Position numbers and translations under genes: made by a program | Assembly: GCA_020650975.1 (NCBI GenBank) | Contig: JAIPMN010005443.1 | Span: forward strand, 10,441 to 30,538 | Direction of reading: 5' to 3' | Origin: Apostichopus californicus | Lineage: Eukaryota > Echinodermata > Holothuroidea > Aspidochirotida > Stichopodidae | DNA: 20,098 nt | Notes under the pieces: model-generated | What the model saw: only the letters and a program-made list of their open reading frames with translations | The model's database searches: none | Told to the model about the DNA's origin: nothing | Shown here: positions 1-20,098 of the stretch, in pieces | Layout: every line of letters starts with the position of its first letter | Numbering within the stretch: the first letter of the stretch is position 1

Positions 1-75
1 GCTCACGGGGGGGGGGCGGCTGCCCCCTTCGCCCCCCCTTGGCTACGCGCCTGGCACCCCCCCACCCCGGCCTTC
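1..75. repeat. G/C homopolymer-rich edge
   Basis: Poly-G (G10) is followed by poly-C runs with almost no A or T, unlike the AT-rich sequence after about 80. It is low-complexity sequence, and assembly or read errors are likely here. Confidence 0.7.
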
Positions 76-635
76 CACCCACACCCTTATCCTTTTTTCA
101 TTTCGGAATAAAACTAATTAGGGTCATGTCATTTAACATTGCGGAATGAAACCCAAAGGTTGAATATGATAGGTTTTCTGCTCAAACATATATTACTAAT
201 TACTTATAACCGATGCATGGTTACAATACATATACCCCAGTAGATATAAACATAAATCTAGCCTTGAATATGTAGCAATGAAAATTCTGTTGAAATCATT
301 TTTGTCGTCGATTCAATTTTGTCAGCTAATCCACTGTATAGGATTCTACACGTTTCGAGGAGGATGTTGTAATAATGTACATGATGTAAAGAGTTCGCAA
401 GGAATCACCGTTTGAGCAATCATCGATGATAAAAGTAACCAGCTGAATTACAATCTCCGTCTATGCATCCGTACATAATATGAGGGCATCAACTGACCCT
501 TTTATACGGTATTCAGTGTAATATGTTTGCCTGCCTGTATGATGAGTAGCCGTACATATCATGGTAAGACCTCGATACAATCACTGTACAATCACTACAC
601 AATCACTCCTTGAGACCTTCTACAGAAGGTTGGCT

Positions 636-672
<37 letters not shown>

Positions 673-870
673 CCATTTCATTAAAAAAAAAGTCTGTTCA
701 AAGTATCCATTTCGAGATCCGGCTTTAGTTGGTTAGAATCATGTTTGATCTCTAGAGTAAGGCAAATATGTCACCAAAAACAGAACTAGTATTGTTCGAT
801 ACAGGTGCCAAACGCCTACAGTGGAATTACGACCTTCCTTACCGGTTTCGAACCTCTGGACATACAATCA
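76..870. other. Intergenic AT-rich sequence
   Basis: No gene is seen. It contains three CAATCACT copies (579-608), an inverted repeat ACCTTCT-AC-AGAAGGT (615-630) and the (AT)n tract at 639-668. A palindrome GGTT-TCG-AACC lies just before the tRNA-like element. Confidence 0.6.
639..668. repeat. (AT)15 microsatellite
   Basis: About 15 uninterrupted AT units. Confidence 0.95.
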
Positions 871-941
871 GCGTCCATAGCCTAGTGGTTAGGGTGTCCG
901 CATATAAAGCGGGAGGCCCGGGTTCGGATCCCGATGGAGGC
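871..941 (+). ncRNA. tRNA-like element (tRNA-derived SINE head or degraded tRNA)
   Basis: This 71-nt element resembles a tRNA. Box A is TAGCCTAGTGG and box B is GGTTCGGATCC (consensus GGTTCGANTCC). The acceptor stem GCGTCCA/TGGAGGC has one mismatch. The anticodon stem TCCGC/GCGGG with a 7-nt loop (ATATAAA) would give anticodon AUA after U33. The T-stem pairs 4 of 5. The off-consensus box B, the acceptor mismatch and an anticodon not normally used in animal nuclear tRNAs argue for a SINE-derived or decayed copy over a working tRNA. Transcription by Pol III remains possible because both internal promoter boxes and a terminator are present. Confidence 0.6.
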
Positions 942-949
942 TTTTTTTT
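942..949 (+). terminator. Pol III T8 terminator after tRNA-like element
   Basis: Eight consecutive T residues directly follow the acceptor-stem end, the usual RNA polymerase III stop signal. Confidence 0.55.
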
Positions 950-967
950 CACTGTTCTAAATTTTCC

Positions 968-1450
968 AACTCATTACGTTTGACCCCATGACCTTATTAT
1001 TATTCATCAGATGAGCACCAAAATCAATAGGATTCTTTTACTCACTATGGTGCATATATGTATCAAGCATGACTTCAATTCAACTTCTTGTTGTTCAGTT
1101 ATCATGTTTACAAGCTATTTTAGTGAAAATAAAATTAAGCCCCGCCCCCTACTAAATATGCATAATATCAACTTGAACATATGTTACCATGTACCCACTA
1201 TCTACCAACACAGTAATACCAAGTATGAATATCCTGAGATATCATGTTTACAAGGTTTTCACAATTTGACTCCTGGTGATCCCAAATGACCTTTGACCTC
1301 CACCAAAAACAATAGGCTTCTTGTACTCAATGTGGTACTTCTACACACCAAATATGAAATTGGTCTGATCTTCCCTTTTTGAGATATCGTGTTTACAAGC
1401 TGGGCATCACAAACACACTCACACACATATATACATACACGCACACATAC
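968..1450. repeat. AGGTCA-family dispersed repeat (about 3 degenerate ~150-bp units, reverse orientation)
   Basis: Units share TGACC(C/T)...TGACCT near one end, CACCAAAA(A/T)CAATAGG, ATATC(A/G)TGTTTACAAG and an AC-rich microsatellite tail (1411-1450). The best unit has TGACCTTTGACCT (1287-1299). A related block in the opposite orientation lies at 16625-17000. I recognise this as a dispersed invertebrate-deuterostome repeat by feel, not by a database match. Confidence 0.55.
1287..1299. promoter_or_regulatory. Perfect DR1 nuclear-receptor motif inside repeat
   Basis: TGACCT-T-TGACCT is the reverse complement of AGGTCA-A-AGGTCA, the consensus for RXR, HNF4 and COUP-TF type receptors. It lies within a repeat unit, so function is unproven. 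Confidence 0.4.
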
Positions 1451-1869
1451 GCCATCATAAATGCAAAGGTTACGATTATCTTCGAAACCAAAAAGGTAAT
1501 GCGAAACCTGCCAGGGTGGGGTGACATTGTGACGTTTGAGAAAACTCCAATAAAGACATTAAGGGAACAAATTGTTTCATACATTACAAAACGATTTGAT
1601 TTATTCACAAGTGACAATATGGTTCTAACCAGAGAACTATTTTCTTTATTCTTTTTTCCATGACCACATTACAAGCTACTCTTGTAAACAAAAGCAATAT
1701 TCTCCAGTTTCATAATTCTTGCTACCCTAACAAAAGTTTGGACTTATTTTACAGAAGGAAGTAACTTGCTTTCCTTCTGTCGGTGAGATGATAACATTTT
1801 CCTTTTTTCAAAGGATTTCATCTAACATTGTGATTAATCAATTAGAGCTTCCTGAATCATTCACACTGT

Positions 1870-2700
1870 GTGGACATGTGATTACATTACACAAATTATG
1901 AGGACAAAGTATTCTGTACGGAATACTGTCATCTGGATCACTGGAACATGGACAGTCGATTGATTGATTCAATTCTCTTGTTAATCACATGAAACTTACT
2001 TGGAAGTACTAAGTCTTCACAATTAGTCCAGGAAAAGAGAATCACTCATTGAGTTATAACACATGATTACAATGTAATGGGCAAAGTATGTGACATATTT
2101 AAAGTCACTACCTATCTAATACCTAACCATGTGATATAATTATAGCATACAAAGATACTACAAGTAGTCCAGGAAAAGATAATCATCTATTGAATTGTAA
2201 CATATGATTACAATGTCTTTGGGTTAAGTATGTGAGACATCCTTGGATGTAACAGTCACTGGGTTACTAACTTTGTTAAACACATGAAACACTTCTGAAA
2301 TACTAAGATTTTACTAATAGTCCAGGCCAAGATAATCATCCATTGTGTTTTAACACATGATTACAATTTGTTGGGCTATGTGGGACCAATGTGGTCATTC
2401 GCCACCTTTCTTTCCTAATCACGTGAAACATATATCGAATACAAAATTTTCCACATAGTCCAGGACAACAACAAAAAATGAGTTCAATCATTGAATTGTA
2501 ACAGATGATTACAATTAGTTGAGTTTAGTATGAGAAACATCTTAGGATATCAAACAGTCACTACTCCTTTTTGTGCATCAAAAGAATTACTTACAAAGAA
2601 TTTAGTCCAGAACAAAATAATCATCCATCATGTTTGTAACATGTGATTACAGTTTGTTGGTGAATAATGTGACACATAGCTGGAAGTTTTTAGCTAATAC
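1870..2700. repeat. Degenerate ~145-bp tandem repeat (5-6 copies)
   Basis: TAGTCCAG(G/A) starts recur at 2024, 2165, 2318, 2456 and 2603 (spacings 141, 153, 138, 147). Each is followed by AATCAT(C/T)(C/T)ATT and by ACA(C/T)(A/G)TGATTACAAT about 30 bp later. An older partial copy precedes 2024. Units have diverged with indels, so this is an old array. Confidence 0.8.
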
Positions 2701-3152
2701 CACAAGTGCTCTACCAGCCTAACTAAGGTAAGAGATCTTTTTCTTCCAATCGTGGCCACTTCTCATTCTAATTTGGCACTAAGTTCTTTCAGGAGTGTTA
2801 AAGCAAAATTCTCTTAAATTGTTCTCAAACATTTAGGCACTACATATGATCTTGTATAGTTAGTACAAGGTTGATACCAACAAAAATATTGATTGATCTC
2901 CAATAGATTTCTTGGTGGTCTGTAGTGTTATAAAGTGCAAGCCTCTTTCAGAAGTGCAGGAATTAGAGAGCTACTATGGATGCTAAAACAAAGGCAAGTC
3001 TTGTTGAATTCCAAAAAATAGTACAACGAATAGTAACCTTCTGGGACTTTATCTAATTGATGTGCAAAAACACGATAATTCAAAAGAAATGAATATTCAT
3101 TGTTCCAGCCATCACCCTTTTTACCTAATCTTGCGAGCCAAAATATATAGTG

Positions 3153-3175
3153 ATATATATATGTATATATATATT
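3153..3175. repeat. TA-rich simple repeat
   Basis: Interrupted (TA)n with one TG step, in the RBBP4 3' flank. Confidence 0.7.
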
Positions 3176-3402
3176 AACCAACCAAACAGTCTTCTTGAAT
3201 TTGAAAATGACGATGAAATCAATCCAAGACACAAGATGATGCCTTTTACCAGGAAGTGTCCGATCAGCAGCGGGGTTGGCCAACCATGTTTTGTCTACTT
3301 TTGATTTACCGTAGCAGGTTACTCTGGGCTATGTACAGAGATATTCTTCCATTATGGTACCTTTTAAAACAAGTCTGAAAAAGTCCTCATTGAAAGATTG
3401 AA

Positions 3403-15344
<11,942 letters not shown>

Positions 15345-15640
15345 TGGATCAAGTCTGAGTTAAGCTGTCGTTGGTCGATGTAAGCGTACCAATTGCTACC
15401 GAATTAGGCTGCTGAGTGACGACGTTTCACACTAAAGTAGAACAGTACAAAACTGATTACGCTACGCTACCATACATATACACAGTACTTCAATGTAAAG
15501 CATGTGTAAAACTTTTCGCGGAACAAAAGCAGATTTCCCCGCGGTTTTGAAATGTAATCGGTGGCGCTCTTCTAGTTTGTAAGTTTATATATTCTCTCAA
15601 CTGACCATGACCTCGCACACTGTACTGGGGTGGCAACCAC
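15345..15640 (-). promoter_or_regulatory. RBBP4 5' UTR and proximal promoter region
   Basis: This is the upstream flank of the start codon. It is relatively CpG-containing compared with the surrounding AT-rich DNA. A CRE-like TGACGACG lies near 15417, and no clear TATA box is placed at a fitting distance. The transcription start cannot be determined. The call rests on position only. Confidence 0.4.
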
Positions 15641-15690
15641 TTTTGTCACAAATGTATTGGTCACCATTTTTGTCACACTTTTCGCCCACT

Positions 15691-15925
15691 TGTATGTATG
15701 TATTTTAGATCCTCCTGCAAACAGGAACTCGAGAAGAAGCCTCGTTGGCTTATCAAAGCCTCAAGCTGACCGAAGTCAGTCTCTTACATTCATATTTAAC
15801 GTCCATGATTATGAATTGTCAACAACTCTGTAACTGGACGACATTAATCTGGGAGTGACTCGAACCGGGGACCTTATGATTGAAAGGCACCGGCGTTAAC
15901 CACTGAGCTAAAACTCCGTCACGAA
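15691..15925 (-). mobile_element. tRNA-derived SINE, minus strand
   Basis: On the minus strand, box A TAGCTCAGTGG (15910-15900) and box B GGTTCGAGTCA (15866-15856) are 33 nt apart, the normal tRNA spacing. The tRNA-unrelated part forms three consecutive hairpins with 4-nt loops. In transcript order these are CTGAC-TTCG-GTCAG (15779-15766), GGCTT-TGAT-AAGCC (15760-15747) and TCCTG-TTTG-CAGGA (15726-15713). It ends in an ATAC-type tail (about 15700-15691). It sits roughly 350-580 bp upstream of the RBBP4 start codon in the same orientation. The 5' limit and target duplication are not resolved. Confidence 0.75.
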
Positions 15926-16099
15926 CCTTGGGGTTTGATAAGCCTTTCAGGTAACCTCTTATCTTCCACCAATCTCCCATTTCACATGTTTGATTACTTG
16001 TGTGTATGTGTGTATCACTGTAAATTCCCGTCACACTGAGAATTTACTTTTTAATCATGCTTTTGCAAGAACAAATGTTTTAAAAATGAATTTTTTGAA

Positions 16100-16440
16100 C
16101 CAATTTCCTAGGATTTTGGTCTGAACTTCCCTCTGAGACCAGGAATTTGCTCTTGTGTGGTTCCTACCAGTCATTTGTGTGCAATATTAAGGAACATTTC
16201 TTAGCTTTATCACATGTGTAATTTGTCTATTTTAATTCTTATATTTCTTATGGTTTATTTGTGAATATTATATATTTATTTTAGTTCTTAGTCTCTTATT
16301 GTAAGGGTGTACAGGCCTTCGGGCTACAGGAATTTGGTTTCCTTTTGTAAATCCTGATCCGCTTTGTGTTTTCTTACTTTGTTGTTTGTATACTGTTCTT
16401 GTGATTGGATCAAATATATAATGAAATGAAATGAAAAAAT
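16100..16440 (+). mobile_element. 3' end of a non-LTR retrotransposon (CR1/L2-like)
   Basis: TTGTAAGGGTGTACAGG is followed by a GCC-TTCG-GGC hairpin (16315-16324) and then a GATCCGCTTTGTG segment. It ends in an AATGAAATGAAATGAAA short-repeat tail (16408-16438). This layout is typical of CR1/L2-type LINE 3' UTRs. No reverse transcriptase remains, so it is a 5'-truncated copy. The left limit is a guess. Confidence 0.5.
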
Positions 16441-16624
16441 GAAAGTGTGAACGGGTGGCGTATTTTTTTTCCCAGGACGAACGTGGGCATCGGCCAATCA
16501 AATTCCTGGATTCCAAACATGTGACGAACGGGTGTATGTGACTCCGCTTGTAAAAACGAAACTTGGTAAAGAAACATCATGTGGTAGGTAAATTACCCAT
16601 AGTAAGTACATTATCTCTATTGTT

Positions 16625-17000
16625 TGCGGTTGAGGTCAAAGTTCATCTGAGGTCAACAGAGGTCAAAATTAAAAACACTTTACATTGGTAAGGCAAACTT
16701 CAATTGAGCTAATACTTGGTGTGTGTGTGTGCAGTGTGTGTTCACAATAGTTAATCGATATGCTCACTCCAAGGTCATCTGAGGCGGAGAGAGATCAAAC
16801 TATGAAAACTTCGTCATTTTAATAGCCTGACAAGGCAAACTTCCATTGAGCTCATACTTGGTACGTGTGTGTTAACCATGGTTAGTACAAGATCCACATT
16901 GTTAAGGTCCAAGGTCATGCCAGGGCAACAGAGATCGAAGGTCGTGTCACGTCAACAGAGGTCTTAAAAAGAAGAAGTCGAATTAGGCTCATGTTTTCCC
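16625..17000. repeat. AGGTCA-family dispersed repeat (about 3 degenerate ~135-bp units)
   Basis: AGGTCA/AGTTCA starts align at 16640, 16772 and 16912. Each is followed by GAGG..., then AAGGCAAACTTC(A/C)ATTGAGC, then ATACTTGGT(G/A) and a GTGTGTG stretch. Direct repeats AGGTCA-a-AGTTCA (16633-16645, DR1-like) and AGGTCA-acag-AGGTCA (16650-16665, DR4) are present. It is the opposite orientation to the copy at 968-1450. Confidence 0.65.
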
Positions 17001-17630
17001 GCTAAAGGCAAGGAATCACAAAGCCCTTGGCATTCTTCTTTAAATATATGACATCATCGTGTATCAGTAGATGCCCAAAATGACCATCCTTTGACCGAGT
17101 AAAGATTCAATATAACATTCTGCTACAGTCGAACTGGATTTGAGTCACGGTGATCTGGATACCTATTCTGATTAAACAGTGGGGTTGAGATTGTGTTCAT
17201 AGGCAGATCAATCGGGGATGAGGGGAAGGGGGGGGGGGGAGGCTGTCACCCATGTTTTTCCTAATTATATTTATGGGTCCCGTTAATTGTTGAGGTACCA
17301 ACGAGATTTATTTATTGATAACAGGAAACACGTTGAAGAAACACTTTAGGCCAATCCGAGACCGCCGGTGTAACAATATTTTTGTGATAAATTGCTCTAA
17401 ATCTAAATTCGTCATTATGCGGTAATACATCTTATGGCTTTCCACTATCGTCAGGAACTCAGATTGAAGGCGGTTTGGGTAGTGGTGGCACGTAGCTAGG
17501 TCTCAAAATTTAGGAGGCCAGACAAAATTTCAGCAAGCAAGAAAGAAGGCAAAATAAGGCAACACAAAAGGGGTAGGTCTCTGCACTGGCAATTACCGAC
17601 TATGTCATGGAAACTTCTGTAAAATGAAAG
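17001..17630. other. Intergenic, no gene seen
   Basis: Only a poly-G/purine run (GGGGAAGG plus G12, about 17222-17243) stands out. Confidence 0.6.
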
Positions 17631-17712
17631 ATGGTAAGTCTTTCATATGATAAACATCGAGGTGATGTGCGTCGAGTACGATTACACAGTTATTACACTA
17701 CGATGGTAAATA

Positions 17713-17768
17713 CGAGGACCAAATATTGTACTCGAATACGAGTACCAAATATTGTACTCGAAAACGGC
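17713..17768. repeat. 28-bp tandem pair, tACTCGaa/ACGAG motif
   Basis: ACGAG(G/T)ACCAAATATTGTAC TCGAA occurs twice, 28 bp apart. Further GAGTAC/GTACTC words run from 17660 to 17835, suggesting a decayed GAGTACG-type dispersed repeat. Confidence 0.7.
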
Positions 17769-17839
17769 TGTGAATCCATCATGATGTCTAATACGATTAC
17801 ATTGCAACGTTGGAAGTGTACGGGGTACGAGTATGGACT

Positions 17840-19105
17840 CACTATAAATGGTCTGATAGAATGTTACAAAGTAAGCGAAATGCATTTTGGTTATCTCTGA
17901 TTTATATCACTCGCTTTAGGAGGCAAAGGTGAAAGTTGATTGTAACAATAGACAAGAACATCTCCTTTTCCAATAAAAGAAATTTTGCAAAAGAGGAGAT
18001 AAATTGGCTCGGAACAAATCCAAGTATGACACCAAACAATGCTTTACTTTAAAGGTAATTCATTTAGCACATCGGGCAGAAAAGGAAGAAGAACTTTCTT
18101 TTCCTCACAAATAAGATAAACATTGAGAAGGAATTGCCCTGAGTGTTATGACGTATCAATCTATATTTGTATCATATTATGGCCTTTAACCAGTTCCAGT
18201 TGGAATATGACATAAACAAGAGAATGAAGTTACACAGACGACTTGCCATCAGCAAAGAACTGAAATAATAATTTATTTACATAAAATGATGAAAGTACTT
18301 TGTATCAAAATTTGAGAGATGACCCTTAAAAAATGTGCACATCAACTAAAGGTTCTTACGTCACGCCACATGTATCCTGTAAAGAAAAGTGAAGATGGAG
18401 AAAATTAATATTTTAAATGTTGGGTTGTCCATTGTGTGGTTTATACACAACTTTGTGAAAAGTATTTTTTTGTCTACTATACTTTATCCATTTGGATAAG
18501 GACAATGAGTAAAAATTGGTCAAGTCAAGAAAAAGCTAAAATGCCAAGGTGGCGACAAATTGCGGAATTTCAAAGTATGAGAAATCGGCCAATTGTGAAG
18601 CAATGCAACTGAAATTTTCAGAGTATGCTTATTTCATGGTGTTCCAATCATACAAAAAAATTGAGAATATTTGGAGAGGGTGCAGCAACAGCCATCCATG
18701 ATTTGACACGGAATGACCCTATTATGTTTGGGTTGAACGGGGACGGTTGGGGGGGGGGGGGGTTGGAAGGTTTGGGTTTGGTGAACACCATCACACCCCA
18801 ATTGCATCCGCACCTGGTAACCGCAAAATTTAAATAGGGAATAAATACCGTCAACGGTACACAAAGTATAAAATGAATGAACTCAAATATATTTTTCACG
18901 TAATCAATGGTTTACTTTTAGCCAATTAAGATTGGTTCTTTAAATTATCAGATAAAACCGCATACATATACGTTACAGAGCACTTCCATATTATCGCATA
19001 CAGCTTACAGCTCTAGATGCGTTATTCATTACTGCCATATTATTGCATTCCCATAAAACGTTGCTGTTGTGTGGTAGGAAGAGTAACAAGTGGCATAGTC
19101 TTTAC
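17840..19105. other. Intergenic / possible kinase intron, no clear gene
   Basis: This is AT-rich with a G13 run at about 18750. A 29-codon frame (18179-18268, plus) and a candidate 17-nt exon (18360-18376, minus) are discussed as findings only. No HRD or DFG kinase motif is seen on the minus strand. Confidence 0.5.
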
Positions 19106-19287
19106 CTCTCGGCACTTGCTCAAGAAGTTGAGTAAATCTCCAAATTGCATATATTCAGTGATCAGGTAAAAAGGTTCTCTCCTTGAACAGTAGGCAACAA
19201 GGGACATGATATTTCTGTGTTTTCCAAGTGAGGAGAGTAACTTCATTTCATCTAAGAGGTCTTCATTTGCCTCGGCGAAAGCGCCGA
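19106..19287 (-). CDS. Tyrosine kinase domain exon (N-lobe to hinge), partial gene
   Basis: This 182-nt exon has acceptor TTCACAG and donor GTAAAG. It enters in phase 1 (two bases complete a codon) and leaves in phase 0, encoding 60 full residues. The peptide includes NEDLLDEMKLLSSLGKHRNI (alphaC helix with its conserved Glu in DEM, then beta4) and EPFYLITEYMQFGDLLNFL (beta5, hinge, alphaD). The gatekeeper residue is Thr (LIT-EYM), as in Abl and Src. GKHRNI and the overall pattern resemble receptor tyrosine kinases such as FGFR. The family should phosphorylate tyrosines in signalling, but the glycine loop, VAxK lysine, HRD and DFG are not in this exon. Either flanking exons lie outside or beyond my recognition, or this is a gene fragment. 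A specific gene name is not justified. Confidence 0.82.
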
Positions 19288-20098
19288 CTGTGAAGAAGTG
19301 TAAAAAGACGTACTATAAACGAAAGCAATTACAACATCTTTGGAGTACATAAAATGCAAAATACAGGGAATCTTCTTTCCATTCTTTCAAACTTAGTTCG
19401 ACATGGTTCTAAATCGAAGTGTATCCCAAAGGGATAAATTGGGACGGAAGAAAAGTAAGGAGCTATTTATATGATCAGCAATCCCATATGAATAAAGCCT
19501 GTGAATTTCCAGGATATCAGTTGGAGAATAATTTCCTCCGAGAAATAATGTAATGTTAATTCATAAATAGAAAACTAATTTGGTCAAATTATCAACAAAT
19601 TTGTCAGAGCAGAGAATGTTTTAGACGAACAGCACGATCTGAATCCGTGTAATGGTTATACTTCTGAGGTCTTCAGTGATCTAAATCCCTTAGTCATTAA
19701 CAATAACAGTGGCCTAGCAGGAAACAACAGGGCAATTATAGCAGTTATAAAAATTCGTCCTCAAAGGAGATTCAACATTCACACAATCCCAACCATGGTT
19801 TGGGCTTAAGTGAGAGATTACGAATACCAGGTACTTCTATACTCCTGAATATGGCATGCACTCCCAGGTCCTGCAGACTACACAGGGTTCCGACGGGCGT
19901 CTCCAGCGAGATGGGTGGTTACTTTATCAGTCATTGTCACCGTGCACCCCGCCCCCCCCCCCCGCATGGGTGACGCCTTGGCCACTGATTTCTTGGCTAC
20001 CTCAAAACTCACATAAGAGCTGTAGTACGGCATCGAACACGAGAACTCGAACTCTTGTCTTTGATATGTCTCGCACTGCATGGAGACCGAAACCACAC
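19288..20098. other. Upstream flank or intron of kinase exon
   Basis: No confirmed exon is seen. A minus-strand frame running to the window edge (20096 to about 19985) reads FEVAKKSVAKASP, which could mimic a VAxK beta3 strand. It runs into a G-rich tract without a good donor, so it is not called. A C14 run lies at about 19949-19962. Confidence 0.5.

Larger units (their letters stand above)
1500..3402 (-). other. RBBP4 3' UTR / downstream flank
   Basis: This is minus-strand sequence past the RBBP4 stop. No canonical AATAAA lies close to the stop. A GATAAA variant is at about 3046-3051, and AATAAA on the minus strand occurs only at 1645-1650 and 1600-1605. The true cleavage site cannot be fixed from sequence. 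An AT-rich tract (3153-3175) and a degenerate tandem repeat (1870-2700) lie inside. Confidence 0.35.

Noticed and set aside
19878..20096. Minus-strand frame with FEVAKKSVAKASP as a kinase VAxK exon
   Set aside because: There is no glycine loop before it and no plausible donor before the poly-G tract. The resemblance is only a few residues.

Overview
The window is eukaryotic nuclear DNA: genes are broken by GT-AG introns, AT-rich non-coding sequence dominates, and there are tRNA-derived SINEs, a MITE, minisatellites and microsatellites. There are no bacterial operons, ribosome binding sites or CRISPR arrays. Protein similarity, frequent AGGCCTA-type motifs and a dispersed repeat family carrying AGGTCA half-sites suggest a deuterostome invertebrate. 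An echinoderm is my best guess, with sea cucumber as a possibility. This placement is inference from recall, not a search result.

The one complete gene is on the minus strand, from the start codon at 15344 to the stop codon at 3403. It encodes RBBP4/Caf1-p55, the histone-binding WD40 chaperone. I rebuilt 12 coding exons (19, 151, 51, 95, 174, 116, 161, 64, 63, 155, 169 and 69 nt). Each has an AG acceptor and GT donor where required, and the phases stay consistent through all 11 junctions. The product is 428 aa and nearly collinear with vertebrate RBBP4 except for the last dozen residues. Its introns hold most of the structured repeats: a 9-copy array of exactly 73 bp in intron 5, a G-rich ~38-bp minisatellite ending beside the exon 8 donor in intron 8, and a MITE with a 9-bp target duplication in intron 1.

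The right-hand part (15.4-20.1 kb) starts with the RBBP4 5' flank. It then holds a minus-strand tRNA-derived SINE whose 3' half folds into three consecutive 5-bp hairpins, the 3' end of a probable non-LTR retrotransposon, and an AGGTCA-rich repeat. Last comes one good tyrosine-kinase exon (19106-19287, minus strand) with intact splice sites. No catalytic-loop or DFG exon was found for it in the window.

The left-hand part (1-3.4 kb) is the RBBP4 3' flank. It holds a G/C-rich edge, an (AT)n tract, a plus-strand tRNA-like/SINE element with a T8 terminator, an inverted-orientation copy of the AGGTCA repeat family with a perfect DR1 site, and a degenerate ~145-bp tandem repeat. I see no new multi-gene system. 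The notable signals are repeat architecture and RNA structure within mobile elements.
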